This document shows, piece after piece, positions 1 to 9,577 of a stretch of 64,000 nt of DNA. The position numbers and the translations under genes were made by a program. The stretch is taken from NCBI RefSeq assembly GCF_006385675.1, contig NZ_VFRR01000011.1:42366-106365 (forward strand), written 5' to 3'. The DNA is from Maribrevibacterium harenarium. Its GTDB lineage: Bacteria > Pseudomonadota > Gammaproteobacteria > Pseudomonadales > Marinomonadaceae. The stretch's first letter is position 1. Every line of letters begins with the position of its first letter. The notes beneath the pieces are model-generated. The model did not search any database, was not told the DNA's origin, and saw nothing but the letters and a program-made list of their open reading frames with translations.

Positions 1-331
1 GTACATCGCCAGCATTGAGATGCAGATCAAAGGCTTGATAACGGGCTTGGCGCGCTGCCAGCTCCAATGAACCCTGATCTGAAACGGTTACCCGCTCGGA
101 GCGGAATGCCACCCCTAAGTCGGCACAGACTTGCTCACAATGCTGTTGCCAAGAGTCGGCGTTGGGGCTGAGTTGGTGATTCACATGCAAAGCACGCAAG
201 TGTTCCCGCGCGACACCGGTGAGATGAGTAGCAGCCAAGTGCAACAACACATGGGAATCCAAGCCTCCGCTGTAAGCGATAACCACCCTTCCCTCAGTTT
301 GGCTAAGAGCTTGCCAGTCCAAAGCTAACAT
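1..331 (-). CDS. tilS: tRNA(Ile)-lysidine synthase TilS, N-terminal part (runs off window start)
   Basis: TilS uses ATP to attach lysine to C34 of the AUA-reading tRNA(Ile), which changes its codon and charging specificity. Only the first 110 codons are present, read on the minus strand from an ATG at 329-331. The protein begins MLALDWQAL and reaches the PP-loop ATPase motif SGGLDS at residues 21-26, followed by HVLLHLAA and then ALHVNHQL, all typical of the TilS N-terminal nucleotide-binding domain. An AGGTGAG ribosome-binding site lies about 7 bases before the ATG. It follows accA on the same strand beyond a terminator, as in Pseudomonas and E. coli. The C-terminal domains lie outside the window, so intactness cannot be judged. 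Confidence 0.93.
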   Translation of the reverse strand, partial: MLALDWQALSQTEGRVVIAYSGGLDSHVLLHLAATHLTGVAREHLRALHVNHQLSPNADSWQQHCEQVCADLGVAFRSERVTVSDQGSLELAARQARYQAFDLHLNAGDV

Positions 332-380
332 TACGCTACTCACCTGATTATTCACCTATCAACTCATCATCCACAGAGAC

Positions 381-409
381 AAAAAAGCCCCCATGTAATG
401 GAGGCTTTT
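381..409 (-). terminator. Rho-independent terminator after accA
   Basis: On the minus strand AAAAGCCTCCAT pairs with TGGGGGCTTTT (one G-U pair) around a short loop and is followed by six T. It lies between the accA stop and the tilS start, so it ends the accA transcript. Confidence 0.85.
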
Positions 410-426
410 CCTAGCTATTTGATAGC

Positions 427-1374
427 TTACAAACCGTAAGACATCAAACGCTTGTAACGACGCTCTAGCAGCTCTTCAGTGGTCAAGCCTTCGAGCTTTT
501 CTAATGCGGCTAGCACGTTTTCTTTTAAACGTTGGGCCATCAAAGCGTGGTTAACATGGGCGCCACCGAGAGGCTCCTCAATAATTGTATCCACAAAACC
601 TAGCTCTTGTAGACGATCCGCAGTGATACCCATGGCTTTCGCTGCATCAGAGGCACGCTCAGCACTCTTCCATAGGATAGAAGCACAGCCCTCTGGGGAG
701 ATAACGGAGTAAGTGCCGTATTGCAGCATCATTAGCTCGTCACACACACCAATCGCCAAGGCACCACCAGAACCACCTTCACCGATAACAGTAGAGATGA
801 TCGGAGTCTTGAGCTGGGACATTTTCGCCAAGTTAAACGCGATGGCTTCACTTTGACCGCGCTCTTCGGCACCAACACCAGGGTAGGCCCCAGGGGTGTC
901 GATTAGAGTAATTACTGGCATTTTGAAACGCTCAGCGGTTTCCATCAAACGTAGCGCTTTGCGGTAACCTTCTGGGCGTGGCATACCAAAATTGCGAAGT
1001 ACTTTTTCTTTCACTTCACGGCCTTTTTGGTGACCAATTACCATCACTGAACGACCATCTAAGCGGGCAACACCACCTACGATAGCACGATCATCAGCGT
1101 AGTGGCGGTCACCATGCATTTCCTCAAAATCAGTGAAAGCATGCTTGATGTAATCGAGAGTGTAAGGACGCTTGGGGTGACGGGAAACCTGAGACACTTC
1201 CCAAGCACCCAAATCACTGAAAAGCTTCTGTGTCAGGGTGAGTTTCTTTTCTTCTAGTCGGGCAATCTCTTCACTGATATTCAGTTCATTATCGTTGCCG
1301 ACAAGGCGTAGTTCTTCGATTTTTTGTTCAAGCTCAGCAATCGGCTGCTCAAACGGAAGGTAATCTAAATTCAT
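427..1374 (-). CDS. accA: Acetyl-CoA carboxylase carboxyltransferase subunit alpha
   Basis: AccA pairs with AccD to move the carboxyl group from carboxybiotin to acetyl-CoA, making malonyl-CoA for fatty acid synthesis in the cytoplasm. The 315-residue protein (E. coli 319) starts [19 protein letters not shown], a helical N-terminus typical of AccA, and has the crotonase-like core with [18 protein letters not shown] near residue 165 and [19 protein letters not shown] near residue 200. It is preceded by dnaE about 110 bases upstream and followed by a terminator. dnaE-accA-tilS is a conserved gammaproteobacterial order. No obvious strong ribosome-binding site precedes the ATG, but the N-terminus matches the family. 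Confidence 0.97.
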   Translation of the reverse strand: MNLDYLPFEQPIAELEQKIEELRLVGNDNELNISEEIARLEEKKLTLTQKLFSDLGAWEVSQVSRHPKRPYTLDYIKHAFTDFEEMHGDRHYADDRAIVGGVARLDGRSVMVIGHQKGREVKEKVLRNFGMPRPEGYRKALRLMETAERFKMPVITLIDTPGAYPGVGAEERGQSEAIAFNLAKMSQLKTPIISTVIGEGGSGGALAIGVCDELMMLQYGTYSVISPEGCASILWKSAERASDAAKAMGITADRLQELGFVDTIIEEPLGGAHVNHALMAQRLKENVLAALEKLEGLTTEELLERRYKRLMSYGL

Positions 1375-1483
1375 TTTCTACACACTGCTATTTTGGTTGC
1401 CATCATTTTACAGGAAGTTTGCTTTACAAACACCCCACAGCACCACGGAGTAGGCCGCGTCCCTTTTAAAATTTTGCGTGCCG

Positions 1484-4400
1484 CTAAGTATACACCAGCT
1501 GCACATTTTGTTTACCGTAACTTACGCGAAGTTGGTGGATTAATTCATCATCTGGCATCACTTTCCACTGACTACCCAGACGCATATCACCTTTTGCTTG
1601 AGGTGAATCCACGCTAATCACCACATCACAACCATCCCCCCGATAAGGGGCAATAATACTAGCCAACTGTTGCACCTGAGCCGGTGCCATTGTTTGACCA
1701 CACAAGTCAATACGCAAGGCTTCCACATAGCGAATCCGTGCTTTGGCAATATCAAGCACATTTCGCGCCACCACTTTCTGGCCACCACGAAACTCATCAA
1801 TACTAACTTCCCCTTCAACCACCACGATTTGATCAGGAGTGAGGTAGTCTTTAACCGACTCGAAGGTATCAGGAAATACGGTGACTTCAATCCGCGCAGA
1901 GCGATCATCTAAGGTAACAAAAGCTATATTGCCGCCTTTTTTACTTTTGGTCACGCGCATTTCAACAATCAAGCCAGCGATAACCTGAGTGTCTCGTTTA
2001 GGCTGAATGTCCACAATTTTATGACGGGCGAAGCGGCGTATTTCTCGCTCATAATCATCAATTGGGTGGCCTGTCACATACAGACCAAGAGTATCTTTTT
2101 CTCCATCTAAACGCTTACGTCCCGGCCATTCCTCTTGAACACCAATCTCATCGTAAGCATTTTCGGTTGGCTCATCGACCGCAATACCAAACAAATCCAT
2201 CATACCAGCATCTTCGTTTTTGGCATTCTGATCAGCACGACGCAGCGCCTCATCGATACTGTTGAATAAGGTTGCTCGGTTTGGTCCAATGGTATCTAGT
2301 GCTCCGGAGCGCACTAAGGCCTCCAGTACACGCTTATTCACCTTACGACCCACTCGCTCACAGAAGTCAAAAATATGCTTAAACGGGCCGTTTTCACTAC
2401 GAGCTTGAACAATGGCCTCTATGGGGCCTTCACCGACCCCCTTAATTGCACCAAGTCCGTATACGATGGCACCTTTATCGTTGACCGTGAACTTAAACAC
2501 CGACTCATTCACATTGGGCAATTCCAACGCCAACTTCATGGCTCGGCATTCTTCAATGAAGATCACGATTTTGTCGGTGTTCTGCATATCCGCCGATAAC
2601 ACCGCCGCCATAAAAGGTGCCGGATAATGATGTTTTAACCATGCGGTTTGGTAAGAAACTAAAGCATAAGCAGCCGAGTGGGATTTGTTAAAACCATAGC
2701 CAGCAAACTTTTCCATCAAGTCAAAGATGTTACCAGCAAGATCTTTGTCGATATTGTTTTTCGCCGCCCCTTCCATAAAGATCAGGCGCTGCTCTGCCAT
2801 AACTTCGGGCTTTTTCTTACCCATTGCCCGACGCAACAAGTCCGCGCCACCCAAGGTGAATTTTGCCAGCACCTGGGCAATCTGCATTACCTGTTCTTGG
2901 TAAAGGATAATACCGTAGGTCGGCTCCAATACCGGGATGAGGTCTTCATGTTGATAATCAGGATGGGGGAAAGCCAGCTCTGCACGACCATGCTTACGGT
3001 TAATAAAGTCATCCACCATGCCTGAGCCCAAGGGGCCGGGGCGGTACAAGGCCACCAAAGCGATGATATCTTCGAAACGGGAGGGCAATAGCTTTTTGAT
3101 CAGCTCTTTCATACCGCGGGATTCCAGCTGGAATACGGCAGTAGTTTCAGCTCGTTGCAGTAAGTCGTAAGTGGCTTTGTCTTCTAGGTCAATTAGGGCA
3201 ATATCAAGGGGCTCTTTCCCTTCTTTGGCATGGAGCTTATTGATGGTTTCCAGCGCCCAGTCCACCACGGTTAGCGTCTTTAAACCCAAAAAGTCGAATT
3301 TCACCAACCCTGCTTCTTCCACGTCATTCTTGTCGTATTGAGTGACTAGACCGGTACCATCTTCCTCACAATAAAGTGGAGCAAAATCCGTCAATTTAGT
3401 CGGTGCGATGACCACACCACCGGCGTGTTTACCGAAGTTACGCACTGTGCCCTCTAAGGTGAAAGCCATTTCCATCACTTCGGCAGCGTCTTCATCCCCT
3501 TCAATAAACTCTACTAACGCCGGCTCTTGCTCCAACGCTTTTTTCAAAGTCATCCCGATTTCGAATGGGATCAGTTTCGACAGTTTGTCCCCTAGTGAAT
3601 AGGGCTTACCTTGAACCCGAGCCACGTCTCGTACTACCGCTTTGGCCGCCATCTGACCGAAGGTAATGATCTGGGAAACGGCATCACGGCCATAGGTGCG
3701 CGCTACGTAGTCGATTACTTTATCGCGGTTGTCCATACAGAAGTCGATATCGAAGTCTGGCATGGAAACCCGCTCTGGGTTGAGGAAACGTTCGAATAGT
3801 AAGTCGTATTCCAATGGATCAAGGTCGGTGATTTTCAGGGCATAAGCCACCAAAGAGCCCGCACCGGAACCCCGTCCAGGGCCGACGGGAATATTGTTAT
3901 CCTTCGCCCACTGGATGAAGTCCATCACGATTAAGAAATAACCGGGGAACCCCATCTGGTTAATAATATCCAGCTCAAAGTCGAGTCGATCAATATATTC
4001 TTGGCGCTTATCCAAAATACGCTGACCGTATTTTTTCGATAGGGTCTCAAAGCGCTCAGCAAGTCCCTTATGGGACAACTCACGGAAGAAATCTTCCATG
4101 GTCATGCCTTCTGGCACAGGGTAATCCGGGAGGAAGTATTTGCCTAATAAGACATCCACGTTACAGCGCTTGGCAATTTCTACGGTATTTTCGATCGCCT
4201 CGGGCAGATCACTAAACAGCTCAGCCATTTCCTCTGAGGATTTGAAGTACTGCTCTTCTGAGTAACGACGTTCCCGGCGTGGATCATCTAGGGTTACCCC
4301 ATCAAAAATACAGACCCTAGCCTCATGGGCTTCAAAGTCCTCGCGCTTCATAAAGCGTACATCATTGGTCGCCACAATGGGGCAATCTAACTCAGCTGCT

Positions 4401-4957
4401 AGAGGCACGACGGCGTGCAGATAGTCTTCCTCTCCGGACCGAAAAGTGCGACTCACTTCAATATAAAAGCGATCTGGGAAGACTTGCATCCAATGTTGCA
4501 AGCGCTGTTTGGCCTCTGCCGTTTTGTATTTCGCTAATAAATGTCCTGCCTCCCCGACAAAACCGCCGGACAACGCAATCACATCCTCACTAAATTCTTC
4601 TACCCATGCCCGTTTAATGATCGGCCGACCATCTACCTGACCTAATCGATACCCCTTGGAAATAACTTCGATCACATTCTTATAACCTTGATTGGACATG
4701 GCCAACAAGGTCATACGGGAGCGTTTGTCGATTAACTCATCCGCTTCCAACCAAATGTCTGCACCACAAATCGGCTTGATGCCGTTGTCCATGGCGCCTT
4801 TGTAGAAACGCACAAAGCCACACAAGTTATTCTCGTCGGATATGGCTACCGCAGGCATGTCCGCTTTGGCAGTCGCCCCCAATAAACCTTTAACTTTGAC
4901 CAAACCATCGACCAAGGAAAATTCGGTATGGACGCGTAAATGAACAAACTCAGACAT
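1484..4957 (-). CDS. dnaE: DNA polymerase III subunit alpha
   Basis: This is the replicative polymerase catalytic subunit. At 1157 residues it is the usual length for DnaE (E. coli 1160). The N-terminus MSEFVHLRVHTEFSLVDG opens the PHP domain. GPGRGSGAGSLVAYAL and the PDFDIDF motif near residue 400, which carries two catalytic aspartates, mark the palm. A C-terminal OB-fold follows a DLFG sequence that resembles the internal sliding-clamp-binding site. It starts one base after the rnhB stop and is presumably co-transcribed with lpxB and rnhB, then followed by accA. The frame is intact throughout. Confidence 0.98.
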   Translation of the reverse strand: MSEFVHLRVHTEFSLVDGLVKVKGLLGATAKADMPAVAISDENNLCGFVRFYKGAMDNGIKPICGADIWLEADELIDKRSRMTLLAMSNQGYKNVIEVISKGYRLGQVDGRPIIKRAWVEEFSEDVIALSGGFVGEAGHLLAKYKTAEAKQRLQHWMQVFPDRFYIEVSRTFRSGEEDYLHAVVPLAAELDCPIVATNDVRFMKREDFEAHEARVCIFDGVTLDDPRRERRYSEEQYFKSSEEMAELFSDLPEAIENTVEIAKRCNVDVLLGKYFLPDYPVPEGMTMEDFFRELSHKGLAERFETLSKKYGQRILDKRQEYIDRLDFELDIINQMGFPGYFLIVMDFIQWAKDNNIPVGPGRGSGAGSLVAYALKITDLDPLEYDLLFERFLNPERVSMPDFDIDFCMDNRDKVIDYVARTYGRDAVSQIITFGQMAAKAVVRDVARVQGKPYSLGDKLSKLIPFEIGMTLKKALEQEPALVEFIEGDEDAAEVMEMAFTLEGTVRNFGKHAGGVVIAPTKLTDFAPLYCEEDGTGLVTQYDKNDVEEAGLVKFDFLGLKTLTVVDWALETINKLHAKEGKEPLDIALIDLEDKATYDLLQRAETTAVFQLESRGMKELIKKLLPSRFEDIIALVALYRPGPLGSGMVDDFINRKHGRAELAFPHPDYQHEDLIPVLEPTYGIILYQEQVMQIAQVLAKFTLGGADLLRRAMGKKKPEVMAEQRLIFMEGAAKNNIDKDLAGNIFDLMEKFAGYGFNKSHSAAYALVSYQTAWLKHHYPAPFMAAVLSADMQNTDKIVIFIEECRAMKLALELPNVNESVFKFTVNDKGAIVYGLGAIKGVGEGPIEAIVQARSENGPFKHIFDFCERVGRKVNKRVLEALVRSGALDTIGPNRATLFNSIDEALRRADQNAKNEDAGMMDLFGIAVDEPTENAYDEIGVQEEWPGRKRLDGEKDTLGLYVTGHPIDDYEREIRRFARHKIVDIQPKRDTQVIAGLIVEMRVTKSKKGGNIAFVTLDDRSARIEVTVFPDTFESVKDYLTPDQIVVVEGEVSIDEFRGGQKVVARNVLDIAKARIRYVEALRIDLCGQTMAPAQVQQLASIIAPYRGDGCDVVISVDSPQAKGDMRLGSQWKVMPDDELIHQLRVSYGKQNVQLVYT

Positions 4958-4958
4958 C

Positions 4959-5579
4959 TCAACTACCTTCTAGTATTTTACGCACTGGGCCAAAACTACG
5001 TCGATGTAAGGGACACACGCCATGTTCTTCAATCGCCTGTAAATGCATAGCGGTCGGATAACCTTTGTGTTTGGCGAAACCATATTGGGGATATTCTCTA
5101 TCCAGCGCGGTTATTTCTCGGTCACGGGTAACTTTTGCCAAGATGGATGCCGCAGCAATCGCTGGGTGACGGGCATCTCCTTTCACTACCGCCTCAGCGG
5201 AACAAGCAATATTTTTCGGTAAGCGATTACCGTCAATCAAGGCATGCTCACAGCTTGGTGACAGAGTATTAATTGCTCGGGTCATGGCGAGCATACTGGC
5301 ATGCAAAATATTAAGACGGTCGATTTCACCCACATCGGCCCGGGCAATGGAATAGGCTAACGCTTTTTCAATAATTTCCTCATAAAGCGCTTCGCGTTTT
5401 TTTTCCGTCAATTTTTTGGAGTCATTCAGTCCGACAATGGGCTTATCAGGGTTTAAAATGACTGCCGCTGCTACCACATCACCTGCCAAGGGGCCGCGGC
5501 CCGCTTCATCCACTCCGGCCAGCAGTACACCGACATATTTTTCACTAATAAATGGAGCCAAGCCTGGCGTTTTACTCAT
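4959..5579 (-). CDS. rnhB: Ribonuclease HII
   Basis: RNase HII cuts RNA in RNA-DNA hybrids and removes single ribonucleotides from DNA. The 206-residue protein has the DEAGRG signature at residues 24-29 (metal ligands D24 and E25), an ALIDGN segment with another acidic ligand, and the C-terminal HRRSFGPV motif of the type 2 family. The start codon overlaps the lpxB stop by four bases (ATGA), and the stop is one base before dnaE, so the three genes are translationally linked. The lpxB-rnhB-dnaE order is conserved in gammaproteobacteria. Confidence 0.96.
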   Translation of the reverse strand: MSKTPGLAPFISEKYVGVLLAGVDEAGRGPLAGDVVAAAVILNPDKPIVGLNDSKKLTEKKREALYEEIIEKALAYSIARADVGEIDRLNILHASMLAMTRAINTLSPSCEHALIDGNRLPKNIACSAEAVVKGDARHPAIAAASILAKVTRDREITALDREYPQYGFAKHKGYPTAMHLQAIEEHGVCPLHRRSFGPVRKILEGS

Positions 5580-6712
5580 AAGGGTTTTGACTCTAAAAGG
5601 TTCTGTATCGCATCAGCAGCACTGTTGGCCGCGTCTAAACGCAAGCTTTGGTGAATAGCTAGGAAAGCGTCCCCTAGGACGGGACTTTGATCAAATTGCT
5701 GCCAATTCTCCAGTAAAGCATCCGCTAACTTTTGAGGCTCTGCCGCGTCTTGCAATAGCTCTGGCACCAACAAGCGATTAGCCAAGAGGTTCGGCAAAGA
5801 AACGTAAGGCACTTTAAGCATCCGCGACATAATCGCATAGGTTAGTTTACTAAAACGATAAGCGACGACCATTGGACGTTTCACCAACATGGCCTCGAAA
5901 GCAGCTGTGCCAGATGCCAAAATCAACGCATCTGCAGCCGCCATAACTGTGCGGGAATGACCGTCAATGATGGTTACCGGCAGATGGGTCCCTTGTAATG
6001 CTTGTTCAATCTGTATCCTCCGCTCTGAGCTAGCGGCTGGAATCACAAACTGCACCTTAGGAAGGCGCTGCTGTAGTAGCTCCATGGTTGGCACAAATAC
6101 GGGCATAAGCCGCCCCACTTCCCCACCGCGAGAGCCCGGCAAGACACCAATAATTTGCTCCGTTTCAGGGAGACCTAATTGGGTTCTGGCCTCAGACTTA
6201 TCGGATACTAGGGGTACTTCATCTGCCAACGGATGACCCACACAGACGGCGGGCACTTGATGCTGCTGATAGATAGGCAACTCAAATGGGAACAAGGTCA
6301 GCATCAAATCAACGGATTGCTTGATTTTGAAAATACGTTTTTGTCGCCATGCCCAAACTGAAGGACTAACATAATGAATGGTAGGAAGACCATGTTGACG
6401 CAAACGACGTGCTAACGGCAGATTAAAATCGGGGGAATCAATGCCAATGAAGGCTGTTGGTGGTTGAGTTACGCAATATTTATACAAGCGTTTACGAATA
6501 CCGAGCAACTCGCGCAGACGTCCTAAGACTTCCACCAACCCCATTACCGAGAGACGCTCCATCGGCACTTGACAGATTAGACCTTCCGCGATCATCAGCG
6601 GGCCGCCAATACCTTCGAACGCTGCATCTGGATAACGAGTTTTAAGCGCGCGTATCAGGCTAGCACCAAGAATGTCACCCGAAGCCTCACCGGCAACCAT
6701 TACAAAACGCAT
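5576..6712 (-). CDS. lpxB: Lipid A disaccharide synthase
   Basis: LpxB joins UDP-2,3-diacylglucosamine and lipid X to form the tetraacyl disaccharide of lipid A at the inner face of the cytoplasmic membrane. The 378-residue protein has the N-terminal [15 protein letters not shown] motif, [30 protein letters not shown] and [11 protein letters not shown], all hallmarks of this GT-B glycosyltransferase family. Full length compared with E. coli (382). The ATG follows a short spacer carrying a hairpin terminator, which separates it from lpxA. The stop overlaps rnhB by four bases. Confidence 0.97.
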   Translation of the reverse strand: MRFVMVAGEASGDILGASLIRALKTRYPDAAFEGIGGPLMIAEGLICQVPMERLSVMGLVEVLGRLRELLGIRKRLYKYCVTQPPTAFIGIDSPDFNLPLARRLRQHGLPTIHYVSPSVWAWRQKRIFKIKQSVDLMLTLFPFELPIYQQHQVPAVCVGHPLADEVPLVSDKSEARTQLGLPETEQIIGVLPGSRGGEVGRLMPVFVPTMELLQQRLPKVQFVIPAASSERRIQIEQALQGTHLPVTIIDGHSRTVMAAADALILASGTAAFEAMLVKRPMVVAYRFSKLTYAIMSRMLKVPYVSLPNLLANRLLVPELLQDAAEPQKLADALLENWQQFDQSPVLGDAFLAIHQSLRLDAANSAADAIQNLLESKPL

Positions 6713-6729
6713 AGATATTCCTCTCCCGA

Positions 6730-6757
6730 CAAAAAACCCCGATAAATCGGGGCTTTT
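6730..6757 (-). terminator. Hairpin terminator/attenuator between lpxA and lpxB
   Basis: On the minus strand GCCCCGAT-TTA-TCGGGG is followed by TTTTTT. It sits in the 60-base gap after lpxA and before lpxB, so it likely reduces read-through from the lpxD-fabZ-lpxA transcript into lpxB-rnhB-dnaE. Confidence 0.8.
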
Positions 6758-6772
6758 CTACTTCGCTACCGC

Positions 6773-7549
6773 TTAACGTACTATGCCACGGATAGAAGAA
6801 CGTATCGACGCGACAAAGGCCGCTACTTCTTCCAGTTCAAATATGGCACAGCGCTCTAACTCGAGCAAAGCGTCCTCTAAGGGCAAGCCTTTCACGTAAA
6901 TAATCTTATAGGCATTGCGCAGTGCTTTGATTACCTCAGCAGGAGTACCACGGCGGCGCATACCTTCAAAGTTCATTCCATGGGCTTTGGCGGGGTTACC
7001 AGAAACCATAACGTAACGAGGTACATCCTTTGTCACCATGGAACCCATGCCACACATGCTGAATGAGGCGACCTGACAAAACTGATGAATACCCGTATAC
7101 CCACCTAAAATCACCGAATCGCCCACATGGACATGACCAGCGAGTGCCGCATAATTGGCTAATATGTTGTTATCACCAACAACGCAGTCATGGCCCACAT
7201 GGGTACTGGCCATAAACAGATTGCCATTACCAATACGAGTGACACCCTGATCCTGAACCGTGCCCCGGTGGATTGTGGCGTTTTCGCGAATCACGTTGCG
7301 ATCACCGATGATAAGTTGCGTAGGTTCGCCACGATATTTCTTATCTTGATTCGCCTCACCAACGGAAGCAAACTGATAAATCTCGTTTTGCTCACCTATC
7401 ACGGTATGACCATTGATAACAACGTGGGATTTCACCACTGTCCCGGCGCCAATGCGCACATTGGGACCAATCACGCAGAATGGCCCAATTTCTACACTGC
7501 TATCTAACTCTGCACTGGGATCAACCAATGCGGTTGGATGTATCGACAC
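6773..7549 (-). CDS. lpxA: UDP-N-acetylglucosamine O-acyltransferase
   Basis: LpxA transfers a 3-hydroxyacyl chain from acyl-ACP to UDP-GlcNAc, the first step of lipid A synthesis. The 258-residue protein (E. coli 262) is a left-handed beta-helix of hexapeptide repeats from the first residues (IHPTALVDPSAELDSSVEIG) to about residue 185, followed by a helical C-terminal domain. The catalytic-histidine region ASTHVGHDCVVGDN is present near residue 120, and GGYTGIHQFC follows. It begins two bases after the fabZ stop in the lpxD-fabZ-lpxA-lpxB order. Confidence 0.97.
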   Translation of the reverse strand: MSIHPTALVDPSAELDSSVEIGPFCVIGPNVRIGAGTVVKSHVVINGHTVIGEQNEIYQFASVGEANQDKKYRGEPTQLIIGDRNVIRENATIHRGTVQDQGVTRIGNGNLFMASTHVGHDCVVGDNNILANYAALAGHVHVGDSVILGGYTGIHQFCQVASFSMCGMGSMVTKDVPRYVMVSGNPAKAHGMNFEGMRRRGTPAEVIKALRNAYKIIYVKGLPLEDALLELERCAIFELEEVAAFVASIRSSIRGIVR

Positions 7550-7551
7550 GC

Positions 7552-7989
7552 TTATAGTTTCCTATCGGCACACATGATGGTTGCAGAACATGCTAAGTCG
7601 CCATCAACGGTAGCACGACATTCAAATTTCCAGATGCCACGCTTCTCAGTCACAATTTTGGCTTCCAGTTGCAAACGATCGCCAGGTACCACAGGACGTT
7701 TGAAACGAGCATTGTCTGCACCAACAAAATAATAAATGGAACCATCCTGTGGTGTTTTATCCATGGTTTTAAAGCCTAGCACACCTGCAGCCTGAGCCAT
7801 GGCCTCAATAATTAATACGCCAGGCATCACTGGATGATCTGGAAAATGACCGTTAAAGAATGGTTCATTCACCGTCACATTTTTGTAAGCCACAATGGAC
7901 TCACCTAAGTTCAACTCGACTACGCGATCTACCAACAAAAACGGGTAGCGGTGCGGTAGGTAACGGCGAATTTCATTCACATCCATCAT
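7552..7989 (-). CDS. fabZ: 3-hydroxyacyl-ACP dehydratase FabZ
   Basis: FabZ dehydrates 3-hydroxyacyl-ACP to the trans-2-enoyl form in fatty acid elongation, and competes with LpxA and LpxD for hydroxyacyl-ACP. The 145-residue hotdog-fold protein has [13 protein letters not shown] at residues 11-23 and [19 protein letters not shown] with catalytic H48 and E62. Two adjacent ATG codons could start it; the second would shorten it by one residue. It sits between lpxD and lpxA as in most gammaproteobacteria. Confidence 0.97.
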   Translation of the reverse strand: MMDVNEIRRYLPHRYPFLLVDRVVELNLGESIVAYKNVTVNEPFFNGHFPDHPVMPGVLIIEAMAQAAGVLGFKTMDKTPQDGSIYYFVGADNARFKRPVVPGDRLQLEAKIVTEKRGIWKFECRATVDGDLACSATIMCADRKL

Positions 7990-7995
7990 TGAGTA

Positions 7996-9033
7996 TTAGC
8001 CCTTTTTATAAAGCGTTTTAAGTTGTTTATCAATTTGCGTCACTTGCGTTGCCATATCGTCGATACGACGTAAGCGCGCTGCGGTGCGACGCCACTTATC
8101 TGTCGGTTCGAGTGCCGTACCAGAAGAATAGGAGCCTGCCTCAAGTATGGATTTGCTAACCAACGTCATTGCCGTAATGTGAACATGATCGGCAATGGTC
8201 AGATGACCGATAATGCCAACGCCACCAGCGATAGTACAGTGACGCCCGATTTGCGTACTACCAGCAATGGCAGCACAGCCTGCAATCGCGCTATTATCTC
8301 CAATTACGACGTTATGAGCAATTTGAACCTGATTATCTATTTTGACCCCATTGCCAATGCGAGTATCGTCCAGCGCCCCACGGTCAATGGTGGTATTGGC
8401 ACCGACTTCTACATCATCGCCAATGCTCACCCCACCAAGCTGGTGAATTTTCACCCACCCTTCTTTACTTGGTGCAAAACCAAAACCATCGGCACCGATA
8501 ACGCAACCACTATGAAAAATACCGCGCTCGCCAATTGCCACATCATGATAAATGCTAACATTAGCGTAAAGGTGGCAATCATCCCCTATCATTGAACGTT
8601 CACCCACCACACAACCGGCATCTATGCGTACGCGGTTGCCTAATTGCACATGGGGCTCAAGCACGACATTCGCACCTATCTTCACATCATCCCCCAGTTT
8701 TGCGGTTGGATGAATTTGTGCGCTGGGATGAATATTAGTATCGGGAGCCACTGCATCAGGGATAAAATGCTGAGTCAAAATAGCAAATGCCAGATAGGGA
8801 TTAGCAACAATAATGGCATTCTCAATTTGTTGCGCCAGTTCGGGGGCTCTTACTAACACCGCCCCCGCACGAGTATGGGCTAACTTTGAAGCATACTTGG
8901 GATTCGCTAAAAAAGTTAACTGTCCGGGTTCGGCACTATCTAGAGTCGCTAATGCGGAAATTAGGTAATCCCTGTCGCCGCTCACTTCACCAGCGACCAA
9001 GGTGGCTATCTGCCCCAAGCTCATCTGTGGCAT
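7996..9033 (-). CDS. lpxD: UDP-3-O-acylglucosamine N-acyltransferase
   Basis: LpxD adds the N-linked 3-hydroxyacyl chain to UDP-3-O-acyl-glucosamine in lipid A synthesis. The N-terminal domain has [15 protein letters not shown] near residue 40. A long hexapeptide-repeat helix follows, with [16 protein letters not shown] and the HNVVIGDN catalytic-histidine region, and then a C-terminal helix with [10 protein letters not shown]. The ATG at 9031-9033 overlaps the skp stop by one base (TGATG); a TTG codon three bases upstream is less likely. Length of about 345 residues is normal. Translation is probably coupled to skp. Confidence 0.95.
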   Translation of the reverse strand: MPQMSLGQIATLVAGEVSGDRDYLISALATLDSAEPGQLTFLANPKYASKLAHTRAGAVLVRAPELAQQIENAIIVANPYLAFAILTQHFIPDAVAPDTNIHPSAQIHPTAKLGDDVKIGANVVLEPHVQLGNRVRIDAGCVVGERSMIGDDCHLYANVSIYHDVAIGERGIFHSGCVIGADGFGFAPSKEGWVKIHQLGGVSIGDDVEVGANTTIDRGALDDTRIGNGVKIDNQVQIAHNVVIGDNSAIAGCAAIAGSTQIGRHCTIAGGVGIIGHLTIADHVHITAMTLVSKSILEAGSYSSGTALEPTDKWRRTAARLRRIDDMATQVTQIDKQLKTLYKKG

Positions 9034-9542
9034 CAATTCGTCTCGTTCAATTTCTGCATTAGGGCTTGGGTAATATCAACGGTCTCATTGGCAAATACGG
9101 CCGCTTGACGACTCAACACCAGATCTAATTGGCGCTCAGCAATCAGGGCTTTTAAGGCCGCCTCGCCGGCTGGTTGCAATTGCTTGAGTAAATCTTGTTC
9201 CATTTTCTGGGCTTGACGTTGCATCGATGCAGCCATGTTGCGCAATTGCTGCTCACGCTGGGCAAGCTGCTGCTTTTGTTGATTGGCTTCATCCACCGAT
9301 AACGTTAGCTCATTGCGTTGGAACTCGTTGATATCATTTTGCAAAGATTGCTTTTCTTCTGCAAGGCGCTGTTCCATCAGGCGCACCTGAGCTTGGGGTT
9401 CCTGTGCTGCAGCACGCCCAGATTCACTATTAAGCAGAGCAAACTGGAAGTCCACCCCCGCAATATTTGCCGCCCAAACAGGCAGTGTCACCAACATTAG
9501 CAGTGCCGCTAAACACTGCTGACGGAATTTTCTGAATGTCAT
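9033..9542 (-). CDS. skp: Periplasmic chaperone Skp/OmpH
   Basis: Skp is a trimeric periplasmic chaperone that holds unfolded outer-membrane proteins for BamA. I chose the ATG at 9540-9542 because AGGAG lies five bases before it; an upstream in-frame start would add five residues. The protein has a signal peptide ending near LPVWA-AN at about residue 24, then a long charged helical coiled-coil ([19 protein letters not shown] and onward) and a C-terminal [11 protein letters not shown], as in OmpH-family proteins. It lies between bamA and lpxD. About 169 residues, similar to E. coli (161). Confidence 0.92.
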   Translation of the reverse strand: MTFRKFRQQCLAALLMLVTLPVWAANIAGVDFQFALLNSESGRAAAQEPQAQVRLMEQRLAEEKQSLQNDINEFQRNELTLSVDEANQQKQQLAQREQQLRNMAASMQRQAQKMEQDLLKQLQPAGEAALKALIAERQLDLVLSRQAAVFANETVDITQALMQKLNETN

Positions 9543-9577
9543 AACCACTCCTGTCATTCTGCCAACTAACGAGATTG

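Noticed and set aside
8179..8595. Open frame of 138 codons on the plus strand opposite lpxD
   Set aside because: It is fully inside lpxD on the other strand; hexapeptide-repeat genes often leave long antisense frames. Residue composition looks like a shadow.
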